Positions 6,287 through 12,846 of a stretch of DNA of 16,821 bases are shown here, piece by piece. The DNA comes from CBDUEV01 sp965366365 (GTDB taxonomy: Bacteria; Actinomycetota; Acidimicrobiia; Spongiisociales; JAENVV01), in assembly GCA_965366365.1 (NCBI GenBank), contig CBDUEV010000065.1:1-16821 (forward strand), given 5' to 3'. Positions within the stretch are counted from its first letter, which is position 1; each line of letters opens with the position of its first letter. A program made the position numbers and the translations under genes. The notes beneath the pieces are model-generated. The model was not told where the DNA came from, did no database searches, and was given only the letters and a program-made list of their open reading frames with translations.

Positions 6287-7378
6287 ATGCCGGACACGCC
6301 TGACGACGCCTCCTTCGCCGCACCGATCCCAACAGGAACGCCTTCGACACGCACCAAGGTCATCAGGGTTGCGGTGACCTTGGGGGTCCTGGTGGCCGTC
6401 TTCTTCGGGGTGCTGCCCCGTTTTGCGGATTATTCGGAGGTGGGGCCGATTCTCGCGGAATTGGCGTTTGGTGAGGTGGTCCTCTTACTCGGATTGGCGT
6501 TGTGGTTTCTGGCTGCGTATTGGCTGGTGTTGATGGCCGTGCTCCCCACGCTTCGGTGGAGGGAAGCGGCGGTCAATCAGCTCGCCGGTACCGCTGTCTC
6601 GAACACCGTCCCCGCCGGCGGCGCGGTGGCGGTCGGGGTGAATTATTCGATGTACCTCTCGTGGGGGTTCGCCCCAGAGCAGGTGTGGGCCGGTCTCCTG
6701 ACCGCCGGAGTGTGGGACAGTCTGCTCAAGGCCGCCGTGCCGGTGGCGGCTGTGAGCCTGTTCGCCCTCGGCGCCGACGAAACCGGTGTCGGGTGGTCCG
6801 TGCCGTTGATCGGCGCGGCGCTCCTCGTGGCCATGATGGTGGCCTTGGTCTCGGTCCTGAGGTCGGAGGCGGGTGCTCGTTTGGTCGGCCGTGGTCTCGG
6901 CCGGGTCGCCAACCCGCCCTTGCGTCTACTGGGTCGTACCTCCATCGATTTCGAGGGACGTCTTCAGGTGTTTCGAAGGACGCTGGTGGATCTCCTCGCA
7001 GAGCGCTGGGGTCGTTTGACGCTGGCCATGGCGGGAAACCACCTCGCCATGTTCGCTGTCTTCGTTGCGTCGCTCAGAGTGGTGGGTGTCGATGAGCTCG
7101 GCTTGGTGCCACTGTTGGTCGCTTTCTCGCTGGCTCGCTTGCTCAGTGGCGTGCCGATCACACCCGGCGGGCTGGGGGTCGTCGATGCCGGCTATGTGGC
7201 ACTCCTCTCGCTCACTGCGTCGGCCGACTCCGACGCGGCGATAGTGGCCGGGGTGCTCTTGTTCCGGGCACTGACCTTCTTCCCGCCGATCCCCCTCGGT
7301 CTGGGAACGTGGCTCTTCTGGCGGGCCAACCGATCATGGCGGAAGCCGGCCGGCTCACGGAAACCGGTTGCGGCATGA
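6287..7378 (+). CDS. LPG-synthase-TM / flippase-like integral membrane protein
   Basis: A 363-residue polytopic membrane protein of the lysylphosphatidylglycerol synthase transmembrane family (MprF N-terminal domain, AglD-like, PF03706 type), whose characterised members flip or translocate lipids. About seven or eight hydrophobic helices follow a short polar N-terminus. The diagnostic late motif is GVPITPGGLGVVDAG at about residues 287-301, matching the family's P-G-G-x-G-x-x-(E/D) element. There is no lysyltransferase domain, so it would be a stand-alone flippase. The frame is open back to 6188, but that extension is low-complexity polar sequence; the ATG at 6287 with its TAGGCT box is preferred. 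Its stop overlaps the start of the ceramidase-like gene by 4 nt (ATGA), so the two are made together. The substrate lipid is unknown. Confidence 0.82.
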   Translation: MPDTPDDASFAAPIPTGTPSTRTKVIRVAVTLGVLVAVFFGVLPRFADYSEVGPILAELAFGEVVLLLGLALWFLAAYWLVLMAVLPTLRWREAAVNQLAGTAVSNTVPAGGAVAVGVNYSMYLSWGFAPEQVWAGLLTAGVWDSLLKAAVPVAAVSLFALGADETGVGWSVPLIGAALLVAMMVALVSVLRSEAGARLVGRGLGRVANPPLRLLGRTSIDFEGRLQVFRRTLVDLLAERWGRLTLAMAGNHLAMFAVFVASLRVVGVDELGLVPLLVAFSLARLLSGVPITPGGLGVVDAGYVALLSLTASADSDAAIVAGVLLFRALTFFPPIPLGLGTWLFWRANRSWRKPAGSRKPVAA

Positions 7379-8073
7379 AATCACTACCATCCCGGCTCGT
7401 GCGCCACACGCCTGAGAATCATCCAGCTCGCTCGGACTGCGAGCGCGTTCTGCCCGGTATCGGCCAACCGGTCAATACCCTCACCAGCCTGGGGATCACC
7501 GCCATGGGCGTCCGCCTGGCACGACGCTCCGAAGCCGATCCGCGCGCCCATCCGGGCGCCAAATGGGCGGGGTGGGCGCTGGTGGCCGCCGGCTTGGGAT
7601 CGGCGTTGTACCACGGACCGGGCGGCCGGTTGGCTCCGTGGCTGCACGACGTCACCCTCCTGGCTCCCCCCATCGTGTTGGCACTCGCCTCGGAAGGCGA
7701 TCGTCGCGCCATGGCCGATGTTGCCCCGGTGCAGGCGATCAGCGTGGCCATGGGCAGCGCCGGGGTTCTGCGAGCCGTCGCTCCGAAATCTCAGGACTCT
7801 CTTTCCGCAGCCACCGGTGCCGCCCTCATGGGGGCGGCCTGGCAGAGAATCCGCTCGGAGCACGTCGAGCACGATCTGCCGGCTCTGGCTGCAGCGGCGG
7901 CCACGGGCTTGGCCGGGGTGGCGGTTTTCGCGCTGAGCCGTACCGACGGTCCACTGTGCCGCCCGAAGAGTGTGTTTCAGGGGCACGGACTGTGGCACCT
8001 GCTGGCGGCGGGAGCGACGGTGATCGCCTCCCGGGGGATGGGACTCGATCAGCGCAGGGCGGCGGTCACGTAG
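7375..8073 (+). CDS. CREST-superfamily, alkaline ceramidase-like membrane protein
   Basis: A 232-residue membrane protein with the motif order of alkaline ceramidases and relatives (CREST superfamily, metal-dependent membrane hydrolases): C22-E23, QPVNTLTSL at 31-39 (family: EPxNTxSN), GLGSALYHG at 73-81 with S76 and H80, D92 in HDVTLL, then D191-x3-C195 and GHGLWHLL at 203-210 with H204 and H208. The Ser/His/Asp/His/His set is what would bind zinc and act on an amide or similar bond. Several Ala/Leu-rich helices lie between. The ATG at 7375 overlaps the previous stop (ATGA); longer in-frame starts lie inside the upstream gene. The 3' end overlaps the convergent acyltransferase by 25 bp. Whether it cleaves ceramides or another bacterial lipid is unknown; the family call rests on motifs I read by eye. 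Confidence 0.6.
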   Translation: MKSLPSRLVRHTPENHPARSDCERVLPGIGQPVNTLTSLGITAMGVRLARRSEADPRAHPGAKWAGWALVAAGLGSALYHGPGGRLAPWLHDVTLLAPPIVLALASEGDRRAMADVAPVQAISVAMGSAGVLRAVAPKSQDSLSAATGAALMGAAWQRIRSEHVEHDLPALAAAAATGLAGVAVFALSRTDGPLCRPKSVFQGHGLWHLLAAGATVIASRGMGLDQRRAAVT

Positions 8074-9410
8074 TCGACAGCCTCGGCCCGAGTCACCAGC
8101 ACCTTGGAGACCATGTCCGCCCGGCTCCATGACCTCCACCACCCGAGACCGGCATCGATGGCGTCGACCGCGCTGTGCGCCCCGATGACGATGAGGATGG
8201 ATCCGAGGGCGAGAGCGAAACCCTGCACGACCACCTGCCAGCCAACGAGTTGTGAGGACCACAACGTGAAGGCCCAGGCGGCAGGAAACGCCGCCAGCGC
8301 CACCAGCACCCTGGCGGTTCCTTTCGTGACCGGCTCTCGGACGGCCGTCCCCACCAGGATGGTCAGCAGGATCGGGACGATGTTGGTGACGAAGCTGAAG
8401 TAGGCGAGCGGTGTCACCACCACGAGGGTCAGCATGGTGACGGTCATCTTCCGAAGCAGGTCGCGTAGACGAACTCGCGGCACCAGGTGGTCGTCCCGAA
8501 CTCCGAGGTTGACGAGATCGAGGTGATACCTGCCCATCCGATCGATGATGGCCGTTTCGATCTCCGGCGGAAGCGCGGCGATCCGATCGGCCAGAGCCAC
8601 GAGTGCTGACATCGAAGGGTTCCTGTAGGGCTGGCCTACATCGGCGCTGAGGACCACATCGGCCGTCCGGAGCAGCCGAGCCTTGCGCTGGAGACTTCCG
8701 TAGGTGGCCGAGAGTGAGGCCAAGCGGACGGAAAGGAGTCTCGTGACCGAGCGGATGGTCTCGGGATCGTGCGGGTCGATCTCCGCGGGAAGCAAGGCCT
8801 GGTCGGGCGCCGGGTCCGATTCCAAGCCGGGGTCCATGAGCATCCGGGCAGGGGTCAGTTCTTTGAGTTCGATCGGCGAGCCGATTTCGACGAGGCCCCG
8901 GGAGCGTGTGGCGGCCTTGTCCATGTACGTGATTCCGACCGGGATGAGCTCCAGATCCGTGATGTCGTGACTCGACGCTCCGAGGGCCATGCGCGCCGCC
9001 CCGGTCCGGAGGGGCTGCAGGCGTTCCTCCTCCGGCACGGTGCCTTCCGGGAAGATCGCCACCGTTCTCCCTTTCGCCCAGGCGGCGTAGACCCTGTCGA
9101 ACGAACCGATATTGCCTTCGGTGCTGGCTCCATCGAGCGGGCGGTAGACGGGAATGGCGCCCACCGCATTGAGGAGGAGCCGGGTGGGGAGGCGGTCGAA
9201 GAGGGTGGATTTGGCGATGAACAGGGGGTAATCACCGAGCGCCACGATGAGCAGGATGACGTCGACCAGACCGTTGAAATGATTCGAAATGACCAGCCGG
9301 GGACCGGACCTGCGAGGAGGACGCCCCTGCACTTCGAGACTCTGGAAGAGGCCGGCCACGACAAGCCGCGCGATTGCCCAGAGGAGGCGAGCACGAAGCC
9401 GGTACAGCAT
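8049..9410 (-). CDS. Glycerolipid acyltransferase (GPAT/LPLAT family) with C-terminal membrane domain
   Basis: A 453-residue acyltransferase that would move an acyl chain onto glycerol-3-phosphate, lysophosphatidate or a similar acceptor at the membrane face. Block I is NHFNGLVD with H44 and D50; the 5-residue spacing is that of the GAT/Gpt-type (HPNxLVD) branch rather than the PlsC H-x4-D. Block III is FPEGT at 120-124 followed by LRTGAAR at 134-140, and block IV is PVGITY at 157-162. About 250 residues follow, with hydrophobic helices around 345-420. The ATG at 9410 is preceded by TAGGGT, so it may be leaderless. It is convergent with, and overlaps, the ceramidase-like gene, and is divergent from the YxlE-like gene. 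Family is firm; acceptor is unknown. Confidence 0.85.
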   Translation of the reverse strand: MLYRLRARLLWAIARLVVAGLFQSLEVQGRPPRRSGPRLVISNHFNGLVDVILLIVALGDYPLFIAKSTLFDRLPTRLLLNAVGAIPVYRPLDGASTEGNIGSFDRVYAAWAKGRTVAIFPEGTVPEEERLQPLRTGAARMALGASSHDITDLELIPVGITYMDKAATRSRGLVEIGSPIELKELTPARMLMDPGLESDPAPDQALLPAEIDPHDPETIRSVTRLLSVRLASLSATYGSLQRKARLLRTADVVLSADVGQPYRNPSMSALVALADRIAALPPEIETAIIDRMGRYHLDLVNLGVRDDHLVPRVRLRDLLRKMTVTMLTLVVVTPLAYFSFVTNIVPILLTILVGTAVREPVTKGTARVLVALAAFPAAWAFTLWSSQLVGWQVVVQGFALALGSILIVIGAHSAVDAIDAGLGWWRSWSRADMVSKVLVTRAEAVDYVTAALR

Positions 9411-9416
9411 GCTTCT

Positions 9417-9422
9417 ACCCTA
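9417..9422 (-). promoter_or_regulatory. -10 box of a leaderless promoter (acyltransferase)
   Basis: On the minus strand TAGGGT ends 6 nt before the ATG at 9410, which places transcription initiation at the start codon. The overlapping GGGTA resembles the stress-promoter core, but there is no GTTT at the right distance, so a housekeeping -10 is the better reading. Confidence 0.45.
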
Positions 9423-9508
9423 GAGTCCCCCCAATCCCGGAGTGGGGCAGAGGAGCGACGGGACGAAGGACCGCTCCAACCCTCCGAGAGAACGTCGCCG
9501 GCCGGGGG

Positions 9509-9514
9509 TAGCAT
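9509..9514 (+). promoter_or_regulatory. -10 box for the YxlE-YxlF-YxlG-like unit
   Basis: TAGCAT lies 24 nt before the ATG at 9539. The predicted short leader would contain GGGAAGGA, a good ribosome site 4 nt before the start. No convincing -35 box was found. Confidence 0.4.
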
Positions 9515-9538
9515 CGGTGAGGATCCGGGAAGGAATCG

Positions 9539-9748
9539 ATGTCTGAGATCAACTGGGCAGCTTGGCTTCCTGTTCTGGCCCTCGCCCTCGGTCTCGTCGG
9601 CTATTCGCTGTTCGACATCGGGCGCAGCGAGGTTCGCTTGCTCCCCAAGTGGGGATGGGTGCTCATCTGCCTTCTCTCGATACCTCTCGGAGCGATCGTC
9701 TATCTCGTGGTGGGCCGCGACCGGCCTGTCGAACCGCCTGCGCCGTGA
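9539..9748 (+). CDS. Small PLDc_N-domain membrane protein (YxlE-like)
   Basis: A 69-residue protein with two membrane helices: the first about residues 9-26, then the polar hinge DIGRSEVRLLPKWGWV, then a second helix with IPLGAIVYLVVGRDR. The pattern P-K-W-x-W-V-(x)n-P-L-G-x-I-x-Y-L-x-x-G-R is the phospholipase D-nuclease N-terminal (PLDc_N) domain, which also occurs alone in short proteins such as Bacillus YxlE. It has no catalytic residues and is thought to be a membrane anchor or regulator. The ribosome site GGGAAGGA is 4 nt upstream. Its TGA overlaps the GTG of the ABC ATPase by 4 nt, and the same small protein-ATPase-permease order occurs in the Bacillus yxlEFG genes, supporting a joint function. 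Confidence 0.85.
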   Translation: MSEINWAAWLPVLALALGLVGYSLFDIGRSEVRLLPKWGWVLICLLSIPLGAIVYLVVGRDRPVEPPAP

Positions 9749-10623
9749 TCCGTACCGATCGACTCACCAAGCGCTACGGCGCCGCTACCGCGCTCGACTC
9801 GATCGATCTCCATGTGCCACCTGGCGCGATCTACGGGCTGGTGGGGCCGAACGGAGCGGGCAAGACGACCCTCCTGGGGATTCTGGCCGGCCTCCGGAAA
9901 GCCACCAGCGGCTCGGTGTCGGTCGCTGTCGACGAGTCCGAGGTGGCGGTGCTTCCGGATACGCCCCGGTTCGACCCGTGGCTGAGTGCACGAGAGATCG
10001 TCGACCTGGCGCGCACGATCGGATCCACGCCGGCCGATCCGAGCCGGGTCGAGGAAGTGCTGGCCCAGGCGGGTCTTGCCGAGGTGGCGGACCGCCTGTC
10101 CGGCGGGTTCTCGCGGGGCATGCTTCAGCGGTTGGGGCTGGCGGCCACGATCGTCAATCACCCCCGGCTTCTCCTGTTGGATGAGCCGAGTTCGGCGCTC
10201 GATCCCATCGGACGCCGAGAGGTTCTCGACCTCGTCACCCGGCTTCGAGGCGAGGCAACCGTGGTGTTCTCGAGCCACATCCTCGCCGACGTACAGGAGG
10301 TCTGCGACCGGGTGGGCGTCCTCAGACGAGGACGGCTCGTGTATCAGGGTTCGGTCTGGGAGCTGCTCGAGGAGAGGACCACCCCTCGGTATCTCGTCCG
10401 TCTTCGTTCGCCCTTGGAGCCCGTGATCGACGGCCTCGAGAAGGCTGCCTGGGTGCGGCGAGTGACGGTGGTGGGTCCCGACCAGCTTCGGGTGGATGTG
10501 GCTTCGATCGCAGATGCAGAGCACTCACTCGTCGGCGTGCTGAACGAGGCGGGTGCCCTGGTCGTGAGTCTTGGCCCGGCGGCGGCCACACTGGAGGATG
10601 TGGTGCTGGAGATCGTGCAGTGA
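9745..10623 (+). CDS. ABC-2-type transporter ATPase (YxlF-like)
   Basis: A 292-residue ATP-binding subunit. Walker A GPNGAGKT is at 34-41, signature LSGGFSRGM at 118-126, Walker B LLLLDEP at 142-148, SALD at 150-153 and the switch histidine H178. It is a complete ATPase except that the Q-loop position reads LPDTPRFDPWL, with D72 where Gln is usual. A ~90-residue C-terminal extension follows, as in drug/antibiotic or export-type ABC-2 ATPases. Start: GTG at 9745 overlaps the upstream TGA (GTGA) and gives the family's normal N-terminus; an open frame extends upstream but overlaps the small gene. Its own stop overlaps the GTG of the permease in the same way. Probable export or membrane-stress role; the cargo is unknown. 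Confidence 0.92.
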   Translation: MIRTDRLTKRYGAATALDSIDLHVPPGAIYGLVGPNGAGKTTLLGILAGLRKATSGSVSVAVDESEVAVLPDTPRFDPWLSAREIVDLARTIGSTPADPSRVEEVLAQAGLAEVADRLSGGFSRGMLQRLGLAATIVNHPRLLLLDEPSSALDPIGRREVLDLVTRLRGEATVVFSSHILADVQEVCDRVGVLRRGRLVYQGSVWELLEERTTPRYLVRLRSPLEPVIDGLEKAAWVRRVTVVGPDQLRVDVASIADAEHSLVGVLNEAGALVVSLGPAAATLEDVVLEIVQ

Positions 10624-11381
10624 CAGATCGCGCAATGACCCTGTGGCGCCTCGAATGGCTGAGACTGATCCGCAGCAGGAGGTGGCTGGCGCTCGTGGCG
10701 GTCTACCTGTTCTTCGGGCTGCTCGGGCCGTTCACGGCGCGATACATGGGCGAGATCGTTGCCCGATTCGGAGGCGGGATCGAGGTCACGCTCCCGGACC
10801 CCACGCCTGCGGACGGCATCACCCAGTTCGTCGCCAACGCGGCGCAAATCGGGTTGCTCGTTGTCATCGTGGTCTCCGCCGGAGCATTGTGTCTCGATGC
10901 GACTCCCGAGATCGGGACCTTCTTTCGTACGCGAGTTGCCAGCTTCTCGAAGATCCTGGCGCCCAGGTTCCTGGTCACCTCTGGCGCGGTCCTGGCGGCC
11001 TTCGCGGCCGGCACGTTGGCAGCTTGGTATGAAACGGTGGTGCTCCTGGGGGACGTACCCGCCGGTCGTCTCCTGGTGGGGTGGCTGCTCGGGGCGCTCT
11101 ACCTGGTGTTTGCTGTCGCCGTCGTGGCGGCGGTGGCGGGGCGGTCCCGGTCGGTGTTGGCGACGGTGTTCATCACCGTGCTGATCCTCCTGGGTTTGCC
11201 CATCCTCGGCGCGGCTCCGGCGGTTGGCGAGTGGTTGCCCAGTCGTCTGGTCGGGGCGCTCGACGGTTTGGTGCGGGGAGAGGTGCTCTCCGAGTACGTC
11301 CCCGCCGTGGTCTCGACGGTGGTCGCGACCGCCGTTGCGTTGCGGCTCTCGATACTCTGGGGTTCCCGGCGAGAGATCTGA
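10620..11381 (+). CDS. ABC-2-type transporter permease (YxlG-like)
   Basis: A 253-residue membrane subunit partnering the ATPase just upstream. A basic cytosolic N-terminus (WRLEWLRLIRSRRW) precedes six hydrophobic segments, with an extracytoplasmic stretch about residues 40-70 between the first two. Length and layout fit ABC-2 permeases. The GTG at 10620 overlaps the ATPase stop by 4 nt, so translation is coupled; an ATG five codons later is an alternative. Together with the PLDc_N protein it completes a three-gene unit. The transported substrate cannot be inferred. Confidence 0.87.
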   Translation: MTDRAMTLWRLEWLRLIRSRRWLALVAVYLFFGLLGPFTARYMGEIVARFGGGIEVTLPDPTPADGITQFVANAAQIGLLVVIVVSAGALCLDATPEIGTFFRTRVASFSKILAPRFLVTSGAVLAAFAAGTLAAWYETVVLLGDVPAGRLLVGWLLGALYLVFAVAVVAAVAGRSRSVLATVFITVLILLGLPILGAAPAVGEWLPSRLVGALDGLVRGEVLSEYVPAVVSTVVATAVALRLSILWGSRREI

Positions 11382-11408
11382 ACCCTCCGCCGCCGAGGAG
11401 GATTGCCC

Positions 11409-11588
11409 ATGTCCGACTGGAAGACACCCATCGCCGAGGAGTTCCGGTGCTCGGCCCGCACCCGCAGTGACGGCCTACCCGTCGAGCGTGCCTATCGGCG
11501 TCGCCACGACGCTCGTAGGCACACTCGACCGGTCGTTTTCGTTGCGACGTCCGCAGGGGTCCGCCGTGGCGTTTCGCGAGGGAGGTGA
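11409..11588 (+). CDS. Possible 59-residue leader or small protein upstream of the MalK-like gene
   Basis: An ATG at 11409 lies 7 nt after GAGGAGG, the best plus-strand ribosome site in the region, and the frame runs to a TGA at 11586-11588, inside the ribosome site of the MalK-like gene. The first ~25 codons are strongly G/C-ending as in real genes here. The second half is Arg-rich and covers a long hairpin (11488-11522), so it looks less protein-like. No family is recognised. It could be a small protein, a translated leader controlling the ATPase, or a decayed gene. Termination in the next gene's ribosome site suggests translational coupling. Confidence 0.4.
   Translation: MSDWKTPIAEEFRCSARTRSDGLPVERAYRRRHDARRHTRPVVFVATSAGVRRGVSRGR
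11488..11522 (+). promoter_or_regulatory. 15-nt-arm inverted repeat upstream of the MalK-like gene
   Basis: Arms GTGCCTATCGGCGTC (11488-11502) and GACGCTCGTAGGCAC (11508-11522) pair as 7 bp, a 3-nt internal loop and 5 bp around the loop GCCAC. A short palindrome CGACCGGTCG and TTTTC follow at 11525-11539. It could be an RNA leader structure or attenuator, or a DNA operator for the importer genes. Confidence 0.45.
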
Positions 11589-11590
11589 CC

Positions 11591-12706
11591 TTGACCGCGA
11601 TCTCGCTCCTTGACGTAGGCAAGGTCTTCCCCGATGGCACGAAGGTCCTCGAGCACTTCGAGCTCGAGGTGGCCGACGGCGAGCTCATGGTGTTGGTTGG
11701 CCCGTCGGGCTCGGGCAAGACGACGGTGCTCCGACTCATCGCCGGACTCGAGACTCTCAGCTCGGGTTCCATCCTGTTCGACGGCCGCCCGGTGCATCAC
11801 CTCGCCTCCGCGGAGCGAAACGTTTCGATGGTCTTCCAGGACGGGGCGCTGTTCGGTCACATGTCGACTCGTCGGAACATCGCCTTTCCGCTCCGAATAC
11901 GGCACGTCGAGAAGGAAGAGGCCGACCGGCGGGTGGAAGAAGAGGCCACCCATCTCGGGATCCGAAGCCTGCTGTCGACCCGACCCAGCGAACTCTCGGC
12001 GGGGCATCGGCACGCGGCCGCCACGGCGCGGGCCATCATCCGCGACAGCGCCGCCTTCCTCCTCGACGAACCACTTGCCGCTCTCGACGCCCGCGCCCGC
12101 CAACGGGTCCGTGCCGAGGTGGTACGCCTCCATCGAGAGCTCGGGTCGACCATGGTGTACGTGACCAACGACACCGCCGAGGCCCTGGCGATCGGCGAGC
12201 GGATCGCCGTGTTGAGCGACTCGGGCGCGCTCCTCCAGGTCGACACTCCCGACCGGCTGTATTCGACGCCGCTCGACACGTTTGTGGCGAAGTTCGTAGG
12301 ACCGATCAATCTCATCGCCACCGAGTTGGAGCTCGACGATGGGGTCGACTGGCTGGCGATCGGCCACGATCGAATCCGGTTGTGGGAGGAAGCTCGAGCG
12401 CCCGACGCCCTGGCTCGTTTTCGAGGTGAGAGCATTCTCGTCGGGATCCGACCCCACCACCTGACTCTCGCCGCGCCGGGGGCCTCCTTCGACCGTTGTG
12501 TGCACGGGATCGCCACAGGTGTCTCCGACCTCGGCGCCGACCTCGACATCGAGGTGGCGGCAGGCTCCCTCGTCCTTCAGGCTCGAATCCGCCGCCGCCG
12601 CCCGCTCTATCGAGGTGACCTGGTGGAATTGGCGTTGAACCCGGATCGACTCTTGTTCTTCGACCCTGCCACTCAGCTCCTCATTTCGCGATCCCGAGCC
12701 GCCTGA
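11591..12706 (+). CDS. MalK/UgpC-like ABC importer ATPase with degenerate signature and switch residue
   Basis: A 371-residue ATPase of the CUT1 sugar-importer type. Walker A GPSGSGKT is at 37-44, the Q-loop VFQDGALF has Q83, Walker B AFLLDE at 155-160 keeps the catalytic E160, D-loop LAALDA follows, and a TOBE-type C-terminal domain (~240-371) includes GIRPHHLTL. Two key elements are altered: the signature reads LSAGH (135-139) instead of LSGGQ, and the switch histidine is Asn (VYVTNDTAEA, N193; E. coli MalK has VTHDQVEA with H192). The TTG at 11591 is chosen because GGAGGTGA lies directly before it with 5-nt spacing from the GGAGG core; a GTG at 11585 sits inside that site. It precedes malE by 140 bp and is presumably the importer's ATPase or a partner/regulatory subunit. 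Confidence 0.87.
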   Translation: MTAISLLDVGKVFPDGTKVLEHFELEVADGELMVLVGPSGSGKTTVLRLIAGLETLSSGSILFDGRPVHHLASAERNVSMVFQDGALFGHMSTRRNIAFPLRIRHVEKEEADRRVEEEATHLGIRSLLSTRPSELSAGHRHAAATARAIIRDSAAFLLDEPLAALDARARQRVRAEVVRLHRELGSTMVYVTNDTAEALAIGERIAVLSDSGALLQVDTPDRLYSTPLDTFVAKFVGPINLIATELELDDGVDWLAIGHDRIRLWEEARAPDALARFRGESILVGIRPHHLTLAAPGASFDRCVHGIATGVSDLGADLDIEVAAGSLVLQARIRRRRPLYRGDLVELALNPDRLLFFDPATQLLISRSRAA

Positions 12707-12846
12707 GGGAAGGCTGTCGCGTGTGGTGTTGCCCCTCCTTTGTTCACCTAGACTTACCGCGTTCTTCATCGGTTGTGGTTCACAGACCGAAGCTTCCTAG
12801 CTCGTGTCTGCACTCACCGGTGCCCGAGAAATGAAAGAAGGAACAC
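12707..12846 (+). promoter_or_regulatory. Regulatory gap before malE
   Basis: This 140-bp non-coding stretch has possible -10 boxes TAGACT (12749-12754) and TAGCTC (12798-12803), with no -35 that settles the choice. Palindromes GAAGCTTC (12789-12796) and CACCGGTG (12815-12822), plus a CAGAC/GTCTG inverted pair (12783-12787 and 12806-12810), are plausible sites for a sugar-responsive (LacI- or similar) repressor. AAGGAA just before 12847 is the malE ribosome site. Confidence 0.4.

Noticed and set aside
9506..9510. GGGTA upstream of the YxlE-like gene as a third stress promoter
   Set aside because: The -35 position reads GAGA rather than GTTT. TAGCAT overlapping it is a better housekeeping -10.
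8769..10184. 471-codon plus-strand frame over the acyltransferase and YxlE/YxlF-like genes
   Set aside because: It crosses a convincing divergent promoter region and is out of frame with the recognised genes on both sides.
12705..12743. Terminator after the MalK-like gene (GAGGG with CCCTC, then CTTTGTT)
   Set aside because: The stem is only 5 bp with a 23-nt loop, too weak to claim. The gene may be co-transcribed with malE.
11492..12769. 425-codon open frame on the minus strand opposite the MalK-like gene
   Set aside because: The plus strand encodes a full ABC ATPase with ordered motifs. The antisense frame has no motif or ribosome site.
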